Assembly: GCF_963668385.1 (NCBI RefSeq)
Contig: NZ_OY764327.1
Location: 4,064,501 to 4,128,500 of the forward strand
Length of the DNA stretch: 64,000 bases
Direction: 5' to 3'
DNA from: an uncultured Carboxylicivirga sp.
GTDB lineage: Bacteria > Bacteroidota > Bacteroidia > Bacteroidales > Marinilabiliaceae
Every line of letters starts with the position of its first letter. The stretch's first letter is position 1. The notes under the pieces were generated by a model, which saw only the letters and a program-made list of their open reading frames with translations, ran no database searches and was not told where the DNA came from. Below, one piece after another: positions 18,021 through 26,403 of the stretch. A program made the translations under genes and the position numbers.

Positions 18021-19163
18021 ATGCGATATTATTTAATTGCAGGTGAGGCGTCGGGCGATTTGCATGCCTCCAACCTGATGAAGGCTTTTAAAGAGAAAGA
18101 TGCAGAAGCTGATTTCAGGTATTGGGGTGGTAATTTGATGGAAGCGCAAGGTGGAACATTGGTTCGTCATTACAAAGATACTGCTGTAATGGGTGCCTGG
18201 GATGTGTTGATGAATTTGGGCAAGATCAAGAAGAACTTTGATTTGTGTCAGAAAGATTTGATGGAATATAATCCAGATGTTCTTATTTTGGTCGATTATG
18301 CCGGATTTAACTTACGCATGGCCAAATTTGCCCATCAGCACAATATTTTGGTGTATTATTATATTTCGCCAAAAGTTTGGGCCTGGAATCAAAGCCGAGT
18401 AAAGAAGATTAAAGCATCGGTTGATCGCATGTTTACCATTCTTCCGTTCGAAACCAAGTTTTTCGAAGAGCATGGTGTGGATGTAAAATATAGCGGTAAT
18501 CCTGTATTGGATGCTATTCATAATCGTCCGAATAAAGACGAGTCGTTTGAAACTTTTGTTGGGCGTAATGGTTTAGATGAACGTCCGAAAGTAGCTTTAC
18601 TTGCAGGTAGCAGAATGGGAGAGATTAATTATAATTTACCCGATATGCTTAAGATGGTTGAGAAGTTTCCTCAATATCAGTTTGTGATAGCAGGTGCTCC
18701 TTCTTTTTCAAAAGGTGATTATCAGCCATTTATTAAAGATTTGGATGTAGCTGTGGTTACAGGACAAACCTATGAATTGCTGCAAAATGCAAGAGCCGCT
18801 TTGGTAACATCCGGAACAGCAACATTAGAAACGGCTTTATTAAATTGTCCTCAGGTGGTTTGTTATAAAATGTGGGGAGGTGGATTCACCGATTTTGTTG
18901 CCAAGAAAATATTAATCAAAGTAGCCTATATATCGCTGGTGAATCTGATTTTAGATAAGGAGGCCGTGAAGGAGTTATTCCAAAAATCATTCTCATTAGA
19001 AAAGCTCGAAAGCGAATTAAGAGCTTTATTGGAAGATTCATCTCAGCGCAAACAAATGTTGTTGGATTACGATGAGTTGCACCGCATTATGGGGGGGGCT
19101 GGCTCAAGTTTGAAAACCGCCACTTTAATGTTGGAATCATTGAAAATTGATAAAGAAAAATAA
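18021..19163 (+). CDS. lpxB: Lipid-A-disaccharide synthase LpxB
   Basis: GT-B-fold glycosyltransferase that joins UDP-2,3-diacylglucosamine and lipid X to form the lipid A disaccharide at the inner face of the cytoplasmic membrane. The 380 residues start with the family motif GEASGDLHASNLM, continue with YYISPKVWAW near 112 and AGSRMGEI near 195 (nucleotide-binding side), and TSGTATLETALLN near 262. Length is normal. A run of eight G at ~19090 stays in frame. It lies in the surE-lpxB-gldF-gldG run, 6 bases before gldF. Confidence 0.96.
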   Translation: MRYYLIAGEASGDLHASNLMKAFKEKDAEADFRYWGGNLMEAQGGTLVRHYKDTAVMGAWDVLMNLGKIKKNFDLCQKDLMEYNPDVLILVDYAGFNLRMAKFAHQHNILVYYYISPKVWAWNQSRVKKIKASVDRMFTILPFETKFFEEHGVDVKYSGNPVLDAIHNRPNKDESFETFVGRNGLDERPKVALLAGSRMGEINYNLPDMLKMVEKFPQYQFVIAGAPSFSKGDYQPFIKDLDVAVVTGQTYELLQNARAALVTSGTATLETALLNCPQVVCYKMWGGGFTDFVAKKILIKVAYISLVNLILDKEAVKELFQKSFSLEKLESELRALLEDSSQRKQMLLDYDELHRIMGGAGSSLKTATLMLESLKIDKEK

Positions 19164-19169
19164 AAACCT

Positions 19170-19901
19170 ATGACCGCACTACTAAAACGCGAAATTTCTT
19201 CTTTTTTCAGTTCGATTACCGGAGCCTTGGTCGTTTCGGTATTTCTGTTGATAACAGGTTTGTTTATCTGGGTTATTCCGGGAGACTTAAACCTGATATT
19301 TGGCGAATACGCCACCTTAGATTCGTTGTTTTATATTGCGCCGTGGGTGTACTTATTTTTGGTCCCGGCTGTTACCATGCGTTTATTTGCCGATGAAAAG
19401 AAGGCTGGAACCTTGGATTTATTACTAACACGACCTATATCAACCTTTGAAATTGTGTCGGCAAAGTTTTTGGCAGGATTGGTAGTTGTAATCATCAGCT
19501 TGTTACCTACTTTTATTTATATGTATTCGGTTTATCAATTGGGTAGCCCTGTTGGTAATATCGATATGGGAGGAACCTGGGGATCGTACATTGGATTGTT
19601 TTTTCTGGCAACCATTTATGTGGCAATCGGAACTTTTTCATCTGCATTGAGTGATAACCAGATTGTGGCTTTTGTTATTGCTGTGGTGCTAAGTTTTGTT
19701 TTTTATACAGGGTTTGATAGCATATCTGCTTTGCCAAGTTTAAAAGGAATGGCTGAAAATATCCGACAGTTAGGTATCGATGCCCATTATAGTTCGCTAA
19801 GTCGTGGTGTTGTTGATTCGCGCGATGTTGTGTATTTCCTATCGGTCGTATTTGCCTTTCTGTATTTTACCAAGATGGTAGTGTCAACCAAGAAAAACTA
19901 A
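19170..19901 (+). CDS. gldF: ABC-2 type permease, GldF homologue
   Basis: Inner-membrane permease of 243 residues with six predicted transmembrane segments; the family motif LFADEKKAGTLDLLLTRP lies near residue 70, followed by SDNQIVAFVIAVV near 165. It pairs with GldG downstream. In Flavobacterium GldA-GldF-GldG form an ABC transporter linked to gliding and secretion. No ATPase gene is adjacent here; gldA is also separate from gldFG in Flavobacterium, and the ATPase at 27620 is a possible partner. A second GldF-like gene lies at 28574. Confidence 0.85.
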   Translation: MTALLKREISSFFSSITGALVVSVFLLITGLFIWVIPGDLNLIFGEYATLDSLFYIAPWVYLFLVPAVTMRLFADEKKAGTLDLLLTRPISTFEIVSAKFLAGLVVVIISLLPTFIYMYSVYQLGSPVGNIDMGGTWGSYIGLFFLATIYVAIGTFSSALSDNQIVAFVIAVVLSFVFYTGFDSISALPSLKGMAENIRQLGIDAHYSSLSRGVVDSRDVVYFLSVVFAFLYFTKMVVSTKKN

Positions 19902-19923
19902 CCCTCATTAAATCGATTAAATA

Positions 19924-21612
19924 ATGAAATTCAATATAAAAGCTCTCTCACATATCGTTATTGTAATTGTTGGATTGATTATTATTAATGTGCTTGCTTC
20001 ACAATGGTTTTTTCGTATTGATTTAACCTCTGAGAAGCGACATACATTAACTTCTACAACAGTTAATTTAATTGAGGATCTTCCATCTATTGTGTCGGTA
20101 AAAGTTTATTTAAGCGGAGACTTAAATGTAGGTTTTCAAAAACTATCGAGAGCAACCCGCGAAATGCTGGAAGAGTTTCAGAGTGTTGGGGGGCGTAATA
20201 TTGATTTTCGCTTTATGGATCCCAACGAAGGAAATGCCGAAGCCAGGAAAGCTTTATTAAAGCAGCTTGAAGAATATGGTTTTGAACCGCAACCGGTTTT
20301 TGAAAATGCAGAAGATGGTCGTCAGATACAGTCATATGTTTTTCCGTATGCTTTGGTTAATTACGAAGATCGTATTGTTGGTATTAATCTCTTAGAAAAC
20401 CTTCCGGGGCATGGTGGAGCAGAAAATTTGAATATCTCCATCGAAAGTTTGGAGTATAAACTCACAGATGCTATTCGTCGTCTTTCATCAAAAGAAAAGC
20501 CAAAGGTTGCTTTTCTCGAAGGTCATGGTGAGTTAGATGAATTGGATGTGATTGAAGCAACCGATGCCTTATCGCATTACTACCAGGTGGATCGTGGCCG
20601 TTTAGGAACCGATGTGCATGTTTTAGATGATTATAAAGCCATCATCATCGCTAAACCATCGAAAAAGTTTTCGGAGAAGGATAAGTTTATCCTCGATCAG
20701 TATCTGATGAATGGTGGACGATTACTATACTTGATAGATGCCGTAAACATTACTTTAGATAGTTTACGTAAAGAGCCTCAAACCCTGGGATTGTATAACG
20801 ATATTAATTTGGATGATCAGTTGTTCAAATATGGTGTTAGAGTAAATCCTGTGTTGGTTGAAGATATTCAGGCAGGAAGAATCTTGATGAATGCGCGGCC
20901 TAATGGTCAGCCTCAATTAGTTCCTGTGCCGTGGTTATACAGTCCTTTGTTGACTCCGGCATCAAATCATCCTATTACAAGAAATATAAATTTGGTTCGA
21001 GGTGATTTTACCTGCACAATAGATACTGTAGGAACAGATCTAAATTTAAAACGAACCGTATTGTTGCAAACTTCGCGCTATACCAAACTAAGTGGAACTC
21101 CCGTGTTTGTGAGTATGGCTGCCGTTAATCAGCAACCGGTACAAACTGACTTTAATAAGTCGCACATGCCAACGGCTATTCTACAAGAAGGCGTATTTCC
21201 ATCTGTATTTCAAAATCGTCAAGTACCACGCGAACTAAATTATCCATCATCGCAGGTTAAAAATGCCAGTATACCAACCCGTATGATGGTAATTGGCGAT
21301 GGCGATATTATTCGAAATGAGGTTCGATTTAAAGAGAGTAATCCGCGTATAATGCAGTTAGGTTTCGACGAAGGATCGCAACAGATATATGGTAATAAAG
21401 ACTTTATTGTAAATGCGGTTAATTATCTGTGCGACGAAGATGGATGGATGCAGTTACGTGGCCGTCATTTAACACTTCGTTTGCTTGATAGAGCTAAGTT
21501 ATCGCAAGGTACAGCCATGTGGAAATGGTTGAATGTAGGATTGCCTGTGTTGTTAGTTATTTTGGGTAGTTTATCATTCATTATTATTCGTAAAAGACGC
21601 TTTGGTAAATAG
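19924..21612 (+). CDS. gldG: GldG homologue (ABC auxiliary protein)
   Basis: A 562-residue protein anchored by an N-terminal transmembrane segment (residues ~9-27) and a C-terminal one (~537-556, followed by RKRRFGK), with a large periplasmic part between them. The segment RIDLTSEKRHTLTSTT near residue 38 and KVAFLEGHGELDE near 195 match the Gldg/DUF4350-like core. It forms the exoplasmic companion of GldF, 22 bases upstream. Full length, no frameshift. Whether this organism glides cannot be told from the window. Confidence 0.87.
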   Translation: MKFNIKALSHIVIVIVGLIIINVLASQWFFRIDLTSEKRHTLTSTTVNLIEDLPSIVSVKVYLSGDLNVGFQKLSRATREMLEEFQSVGGRNIDFRFMDPNEGNAEARKALLKQLEEYGFEPQPVFENAEDGRQIQSYVFPYALVNYEDRIVGINLLENLPGHGGAENLNISIESLEYKLTDAIRRLSSKEKPKVAFLEGHGELDELDVIEATDALSHYYQVDRGRLGTDVHVLDDYKAIIIAKPSKKFSEKDKFILDQYLMNGGRLLYLIDAVNITLDSLRKEPQTLGLYNDINLDDQLFKYGVRVNPVLVEDIQAGRILMNARPNGQPQLVPVPWLYSPLLTPASNHPITRNINLVRGDFTCTIDTVGTDLNLKRTVLLQTSRYTKLSGTPVFVSMAAVNQQPVQTDFNKSHMPTAILQEGVFPSVFQNRQVPRELNYPSSQVKNASIPTRMMVIGDGDIIRNEVRFKESNPRIMQLGFDEGSQQIYGNKDFIVNAVNYLCDEDGWMQLRGRHLTLRLLDRAKLSQGTAMWKWLNVGLPVLLVILGSLSFIIIRKRRFGK

Positions 21613-21774
21613 CTTACTGATTGACTTTTTAATAAATACACTTGTATTGTTAAAAACTTATGAAAAAAGCCTGAATACAGATCTTTCATCGTCTGTGTAA
21701 TTTAGTATCTTTCGGCTTGCAAACAGATATGAATAAAAGATTTTATTAATCTGTCTAATTATCTGTTTTTTTGA

Positions 21775-21782
21775 TATATTTG
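21775..21782 (+). promoter_or_regulatory. -7 promoter element before dnaN
   Basis: TATATTTG matches TAnnTTTG perfectly, 24 bases before the dnaN ATG; the -33 element is not clear. Confidence 0.45.
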
Positions 21783-21806
21783 ATAAAAACTTAAATAATA
21801 GAATAA

Positions 21807-22934
21807 ATGAAATTTGTAGTTTCCAGTACAGAGTTACTTTCGCACCTGCAAGCTATCAGTCGTGTAATAAGTAATAAAAGTACTTTACCTATCCTCGATA
21901 ATTTTTTATTCGATTTAAAAGATAACAAGCTGGTATTAACCGCTTCAGATTTAGAAGTAACAATGGTAACTTCTCTTGATCTGGATAATTCAGATGGGGA
22001 AGGAATTATTGCATTGCCTTCGCGCATATTGCTGGAAACTCTTAAGAAATTTCCTGAGCAGCCTCTGAATTTTGATATTAACATGGATAACTATGCTGTT
22101 AGTATCATTACGGAAAAAGGTAAATTCAGCGTGGTTGGTCAAAATGGAGAAGATTTTCCTGAGTTGCCAGCTTTGGATTCCGATAAAAGCTCAAATCTTC
22201 AGGTTCCTGTTGATTTATTACAAATGGGTATTAACAAAACTTTATTTGCCACTGCCGATGATGAACTTCGTCCGGTAATGAATGGTATTTTGGTTGAGTT
22301 ATCACCTGAAAATATGACTTTTGTAGCTTCTGATTCACATAAATTGGTTCGCTACCGTCGTTTGGATGCTAAAACTGATTTTGAAGCTTCATTCATTCTT
22401 CCTAAAAAACCAGCTGGTTTATTGAAGAATGTATTGCCAAAAGAATCGGGTGATGTTGTAGTTGAGTTCGATGATAAAAACGCATTTTTTACATTGCCTA
22501 ACTATAAATTAGTTTGTCGTTTGGTAGAAGGAAATTATCCTAGTTACAATGCGGTTATTCCTCAAGACAATCCATATAAGGTAATTATCGATCGTAGTGA
22601 ATTTCATAATACTTTAGGTCGTGTTTCTATTTTCTCAAATCAGGCGAGTAACCTGGTAAAGTTGAAAATGGCAAACAATGAGTTAACTGTATCAGCTCAG
22701 GATATCGACTTTAGTATTTCGGCATATGAGCGTATCAGCTGTCAATACGAAGGAGATGAAATGGAAATTGGATTTAAATCTGGTTTCTTGGCTGATATTT
22801 TAGATAACCTAAACTCTTCAGATGTTATTTTAGAATTATCAGATCCATCAAGAGCCGGTATCTTATTACCATTCGAAAATGGTGAAGACGAAGATGAATT
22901 AATGCTTCTGATGCCAATGATGATTAACGTGTAA
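21807..22934 (+). CDS. dnaN: DNA polymerase III beta clamp
   Basis: The sliding clamp that tethers the replicative polymerase and repair enzymes to DNA. A 375-residue protein with the three repeated clamp domains: N-terminal MKFVVSSTELLSHLQAISRV, a middle domain around LPKKPAGLLKNVLPKE (~200), and a C-terminal domain ending in the family-like LMLLMPMMINV, which contributes to the protein-binding pocket. It is monocistronic, with its own -7 element and a strong terminator. dnaA is not adjacent, so this need not be the replication origin. Confidence 0.96.
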   Translation: MKFVVSSTELLSHLQAISRVISNKSTLPILDNFLFDLKDNKLVLTASDLEVTMVTSLDLDNSDGEGIIALPSRILLETLKKFPEQPLNFDINMDNYAVSIITEKGKFSVVGQNGEDFPELPALDSDKSSNLQVPVDLLQMGINKTLFATADDELRPVMNGILVELSPENMTFVASDSHKLVRYRRLDAKTDFEASFILPKKPAGLLKNVLPKESGDVVVEFDDKNAFFTLPNYKLVCRLVEGNYPSYNAVIPQDNPYKVIIDRSEFHNTLGRVSIFSNQASNLVKLKMANNELTVSAQDIDFSISAYERISCQYEGDEMEIGFKSGFLADILDNLNSSDVILELSDPSRAGILLPFENGEDEDELMLLMPMMINV

Positions 22935-22956
22935 TTGAAGATCTCTCAATACAATC

Positions 22957-22987
22957 AATCCGCTTCTGTTACAGGAGCGGATTTTTT
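22957..22987 (+). terminator. Intrinsic terminator of dnaN
   Basis: AATCCGCT (22957-22964) pairs with AGCGGATT (22976-22983), 11-base loop, followed by TTTT. Confidence 0.88.
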
Positions 22988-23083
22988 ATTTAAGATTCGA
23001 CACAAATTGAAGAATACTTCATAAAGATAAGAAGGAGATATGTGTGGGATTGTTTAAGTTGATTGTATGAAGGTTAAATAAAC

Positions 23084-23259
23084 GGGAGTACCCTAATCGA
23101 AACAAGGTTTCTAAATTCGGGTTGCAAGGGATAGTTGCGAACATGGCGTAATGGTGTCTCGAGGAACGAGAGATGTACCTGAAGCCATAAGTTCGTCAAC
23201 GATGCGCAGCAATCCCCTCAATCCGAAAGATTTTTGATTCCTTTTTCTAAAAAAGGAAT
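23084..23259 (+). ncRNA. Candidate structured RNA of unknown family
   Basis: In the 520-bp gene-free gap after dnaN, GC content rises and nested complementary segments form one long imperfect hairpin: GGGTTGC (23119-23125) with GCAATCCC (23209-23216), GTTGCGAAC (23134-23142) with GTTCGTCAAC (23191-23200), ATGGC (23143-23147) with GCCAT (23184-23188), GGT with ACC, and TCTCG (23157-23161) with CGAGA (23167-23171) around an AGGAA loop. A small hairpin GAAAC-AAG-GTTTC precedes it, and ATTCCTTTTT-CTA-AAAAAGGAAT (23237-23259) follows. Strand is assumed from the flanking genes. No SRP, tmRNA, RNase P or riboswitch signature was recognised; a group II intron fragment is one alternative. Confidence 0.5.
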
Positions 23260-23402
23260 AATGGAACAATTAGTGGTCTTTTTATTATTACTTGATTGTT
23301 CAAATGTAATTTTGGTTTTCGGCATCATTATTATGAGTAACTTTTAACTTTTCTTTAACTGTGTTTAACCCAACATTAACCGTAAACTTTTCATCAGTTT
23401 AA

Positions 23403-23410
23403 TACATTTG
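23403..23410 (+). promoter_or_regulatory. -7 promoter element before the small exported protein
   Basis: TACATTTG matches the Bacteroidota -7 consensus exactly, 44 bases before the ATG at 23455. Upstream, TTTAAC/TTAAC is repeated five times between about 23341 and 23381, which could be a regulator site. Confidence 0.5.
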
Positions 23411-23454
23411 GAATATCAAAAATGAATTAATAACTGAGAATTAAATAAACTAAA

Positions 23455-23793
23455 ATGAAACGGTTTGGATTATTAATGCTAGTTGCAGTTTTTATGGGTG
23501 CGCTATCTATTGGTACATTCAATGTTTTAAAAGTACAAAGTAATCACATTGCAAATGCTGAATTAGTTTCCTCAACATCTACTCAAGGATCTATTTTCAG
23601 TTTTAATCAACAAGGTGAGGTTGTTTCACTAGATTTCCCCGATATATCGGTTGATGATCTTTTAGATGATGGTCATTTTTCATCTTTACAGCAGGCTTTT
23701 TACAGCTGCTATCATCAGCAGGTTTATCTAAAATCCTTTCATACCTATTTCGACAATCATCCGTTTAGTGATATTTACCGATCTTCGGTATAG
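23455..23793 (+). CDS. Small exported or membrane-anchored protein, unknown function
   Basis: A 112-residue protein with an N-terminal hydrophobic segment (residues 5-24, LLMLVAVFMGALSIGTF) that is a signal peptide or anchor, followed by a polar, acidic region (DISVDDLLDDG) and a His/Tyr/Cys-rich end (YSCYHQQVY). No family recognised. It has its own -7 element. The next small gene, 80 bases downstream, may be co-transcribed. Confidence 0.55.
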   Translation: MKRFGLLMLVAVFMGALSIGTFNVLKVQSNHIANAELVSSTSTQGSIFSFNQQGEVVSLDFPDISVDDLLDDGHFSSLQQAFYSCYHQQVYLKSFHTYFDNHPFSDIYRSSV

Positions 23794-23874
23794 GCGCACA
23801 TCACTCGATTCATATTATCAATTCAAGTACTTTATTTAGGATACGTTTTGTTTAACCTTTTAACGTTTAAAGCT

Positions 23875-24075
23875 ATGTTAGAATGTTGTAAAACTGTTTT
23901 GAATGGTGTTCACGAAGATAAGTTTTTGTTTCGCAAAGAACTTATAAAATCACTCTCGTGGCTGAATGCTGAAGAGCAGCAAAAACTTCAGATTTGGGTA
24001 CGCGATCATTATTATTGCGAACACGCTGATGTAATTGAAGAGATATTAAATACCAAGTACAATTTTGCTTCATAA
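23875..24075 (+). CDS. Small conserved-looking cytosolic protein, unknown function
   Basis: A 66-residue helical protein (MLECCKTVLNGV, FRKELIKSLSWLN, IWVRDHYY). The pattern of CKTVL, LFRKEL and a Leu-Trp helix resembles short hypothetical proteins seen repeatedly in marine Bacteroidota, but no function is known. ATG 23875 is preferred to an upstream TTG at 23848. A 13-bp stem-loop follows its stop codon. Confidence 0.55.
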   Translation: MLECCKTVLNGVHEDKFLFRKELIKSLSWLNAEEQQKLQIWVRDHYYCEHADVIEEILNTKYNFAS

Positions 24076-24087
24076 CTATGTCTTGGA

Positions 24088-24120
24088 TAGCATGTGCTGC
24101 TAAAGTGGCAGTGCATGCTA
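24088..24120 (+). terminator. Stem-loop after the small protein gene
   Basis: TAGCATGTGCTGC (24088-24100) pairs with GCAGTGCATGCTA (24108-24120) with two G-T pairs. No T run follows, so it could be an RNA-stabilising or Rho-type site instead of an intrinsic terminator. Confidence 0.45.
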
Positions 24121-24285
24121 TATCGATGCAAGTTTATCATATGGTTGGGATAGATTCTGGTAATCAATCCTGGGGGTTATTGTGCCTTGATGTAGCTGGA
24201 GTGTTGGTTGTAAATCGATTGTAAATCAATACTATCATAATCAAATCCTATTTTATTAATTAAAATCTTTTTAAGGAGAGTTAAT

Positions 24286-25434
24286 ATGAAAAATTTTCAC
24301 TTCTACCTGAAACTGCTTTTGGTTTCAGTAATTATGTTGCCCTTGCAACAGGTAATATCAGCATCGAATTTAAATGTAGAAATCTACACACCATTTACAA
24401 AGGTTTCTGTATCGCCAGGAAGTACTGTTAATTACAAATTGGATGTAATAAATAATAACGAGCAGACAGTTAATGAAAACATTAGTATGGCCAGTATTCC
24501 CCGAAACTGGACATATACACTTACTGCAAGTGGTTTAAATATTGATAAGATTGCAGTGTTAGGTAAGGAGAAAAAAACACTGGATCTGAAGGTTGAAGTC
24601 CCATTTCAGGTTCGAAAAGGATATTATACCTTTTATGCAAAAGTGGGTGATGATGTTAGTCTTCCGTTGACCATTAATGTTACCACAGCAGGTTCTAATG
24701 AAACACAATTGACTTGCGAGCAAAAGAATATGGAAGGAACATCCAAGTCTAATTTCAACTTTAGCGCCGTTTTAAAAAATAAAACTCCCAACCAACAGAA
24801 TTATGCTTTAATGGCTGCTCCTCCAAAAGGTTGGACTGTGGCAATTAAGCCAAATCACAAACAGGCTACTTCGACCGAGGTAGAACCTAATGCTACAAAA
24901 AATATAACATACGAAGTTAAAGCTCCTTATAATGTAAAGGCAGGTACTTATAAAATACCGGTTAGAGCGATTTCGGGTTCTACATCGGCCGATATGGAGT
25001 TGGAAGTTGTTATTACAGGAACTTACGAAATGACATTTTCCACACCAAGTGGATTATTAAGTACTAGAACTACTGCCGGAGATGAGAAAAAAATAGAACT
25101 TGAAGTTAAAAATACCGGATCAACACAATTAAAAAATATTGAGTTCTCATCAACCAAACCAAAAAACTGGGAGGTATCGTTTGATAAAACAAAAATTGAA
25201 ACACTCGAGCCAGGTAAATCAGCCACGGTATATGCCACTATCAAGGCAGATAAAAAAGCAATTCCCGGTGATTACATAACCAAATTTAAAGCCAAAACAT
25301 CAGAAGTCAATCACGAGATTTCATTCCGTGTAATGGTTAAAACACCTATGCTAATGGGCTGGTTGGGTATTGTTATCATTTTATTGGCTATTGGTGGAGT
25401 ATGGTTTTTAGTTCGAAAATTTGGAAGGAGGTAA
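24286..25434 (+). CDS. NEW3-domain exported membrane protein of an ABC system
   Basis: A 382-residue protein with a signal peptide (to about residue 27), a periplasmic region made of about three Ig-like beta-sandwich repeats of the NEW3/COG1470 type (SPGSTVNYKLDVINNNEQTV, PPKGWTVAIKPN, KPKNWEVSFDK), and a C-terminal transmembrane helix (residues ~355-376) with a basic end. It is the first gene of a three-gene ABC operon; NEW3 proteins often accompany NosF/NosY-like transporters. An unusually clear Shine-Dalgarno sequence, AAGGAGAG, precedes the ATG. The exported substrate is unknown. Confidence 0.8.
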   Translation: MKNFHFYLKLLLVSVIMLPLQQVISASNLNVEIYTPFTKVSVSPGSTVNYKLDVINNNEQTVNENISMASIPRNWTYTLTASGLNIDKIAVLGKEKKTLDLKVEVPFQVRKGYYTFYAKVGDDVSLPLTINVTTAGSNETQLTCEQKNMEGTSKSNFNFSAVLKNKTPNQQNYALMAAPPKGWTVAIKPNHKQATSTEVEPNATKNITYEVKAPYNVKAGTYKIPVRAISGSTSADMELEVVITGTYEMTFSTPSGLLSTRTTAGDEKKIELEVKNTGSTQLKNIEFSSTKPKNWEVSFDKTKIETLEPGKSATVYATIKADKKAIPGDYITKFKAKTSEVNHEISFRVMVKTPMLMGWLGIVIILLAIGGVWFLVRKFGRR

Positions 25435-25437
25435 GAA

Positions 25438-26403
25438 ATGGAGAATGTAGTGATCCAAATTAATAATGTTACTAAACAATACGGTGATTTTAAAGCTGTG
25501 AATCAATTGAGTTTGGCTATTAATAAAGGAGAGATATTTGGCCTGTTGGGACCCAATGGTGCCGGTAAATCAACAACCATATTAATGTTAATGGGCCTTA
25601 CTGAACCAACCATTGGCAATGTTGAGGTATGTGGAATTAACTCAACTACCCAGCCCATTGATGTAAAGCGAAAAGTGGGATACTTACCCGAAGATGTTGG
25701 TTTTTATGACGATTGGTCGGGTGTGGATAACCTGATTTATACAGCACGCTTAAATGGTTTGCAACCTAAAGAAGCAAAAGCAAGAGCTGCTGAGTTAATG
25801 GAGCGTGTTGGTTTAGGCGATCAGAAAGACAAGAAAACCGGTAAATACTCAAAAGGAATGCGTCAGCGATTAGGGTTGGCTGATGTTTTAATCAAAAATC
25901 CGGAAGTGATTATTCTGGATGAGCCAACTACCGGAATTGATCCTAAAGGTGTACAGGAATTATTAAACCTGATTGTTGAGCTCAGAGATGAGAATAATAT
26001 GACTGTTTTATTTTCGTCGCATAACCTGCATCAGGTACAACAGGTGTGCGATCGGGTTGGAATATTTGTAGAAGGCAGACTATTGGCCGAAGGAAATATT
26101 GAGGATTTATCGAAGCAGCTTTTTACCCATGGAATGTACTTAATTGAGCTAGGCATTGATGCCGGATATAAGAATGTACCTGATAAAGAAAAATTGCAAA
26201 ATATGCTGGCTTCGTTGGAGGGAATTCAGTCGGTTAAAAAGGATCAGGAGCATTTTGAAATTGAGTGTTCGGCTGATATTTCATCTGGAATTGCCAAGGC
26301 TGTTATGAATGCCGACTATAAGCTCAATTATTTGAATAAGAAAGAATATGGTTTAGATGCCATTTATAATCGTTATTTCGAAGGAGGACTAAGTCATGCA
26401 TAA
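25438..26403 (+). CDS. ABC transporter ATPase, NosF/CcmA-like
   Basis: Cytosolic ATPase subunit of 321 residues with Walker A GPNGAGKST (~38), Q-loop region GYLPEDVGFY, ABC signature SKGMRQR (~140), Walker B VIILDEPTTG and H-loop SSHNLHQV. A ~90-residue C-terminal extension follows, as in bacterial ABC-2 exporter ATPases. Its start is 3 bases after the NEW3 gene and carries the strong ribosome site GGAGG; the permease gene overlaps its end by 8 bases. It powers export or membrane remodelling by the permease downstream. Confidence 0.88.
   Translation: MENVVIQINNVTKQYGDFKAVNQLSLAINKGEIFGLLGPNGAGKSTTILMLMGLTEPTIGNVEVCGINSTTQPIDVKRKVGYLPEDVGFYDDWSGVDNLIYTARLNGLQPKEAKARAAELMERVGLGDQKDKKTGKYSKGMRQRLGLADVLIKNPEVIILDEPTTGIDPKGVQELLNLIVELRDENNMTVLFSSHNLHQVQQVCDRVGIFVEGRLLAEGNIEDLSKQLFTHGMYLIELGIDAGYKNVPDKEKLQNMLASLEGIQSVKKDQEHFEIECSADISSGIAKAVMNADYKLNYLNKKEYGLDAIYNRYFEGGLSHA

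Noticed and set aside
23084-23259. SRP RNA, tmRNA, RNase P RNA or retron RNA
   Set aside because: The SRP loop motif, tmRNA tRNA-like ends, RNase P conserved words and a neighbouring reverse transcriptase are all missing. A group II intron remnant remains possible and is stated with the feature.
21613-23454. Chromosomal replication origin near dnaN
   Set aside because: No dnaA gene and no cluster of DnaA-box-like TTATCCACA words were seen on either side.
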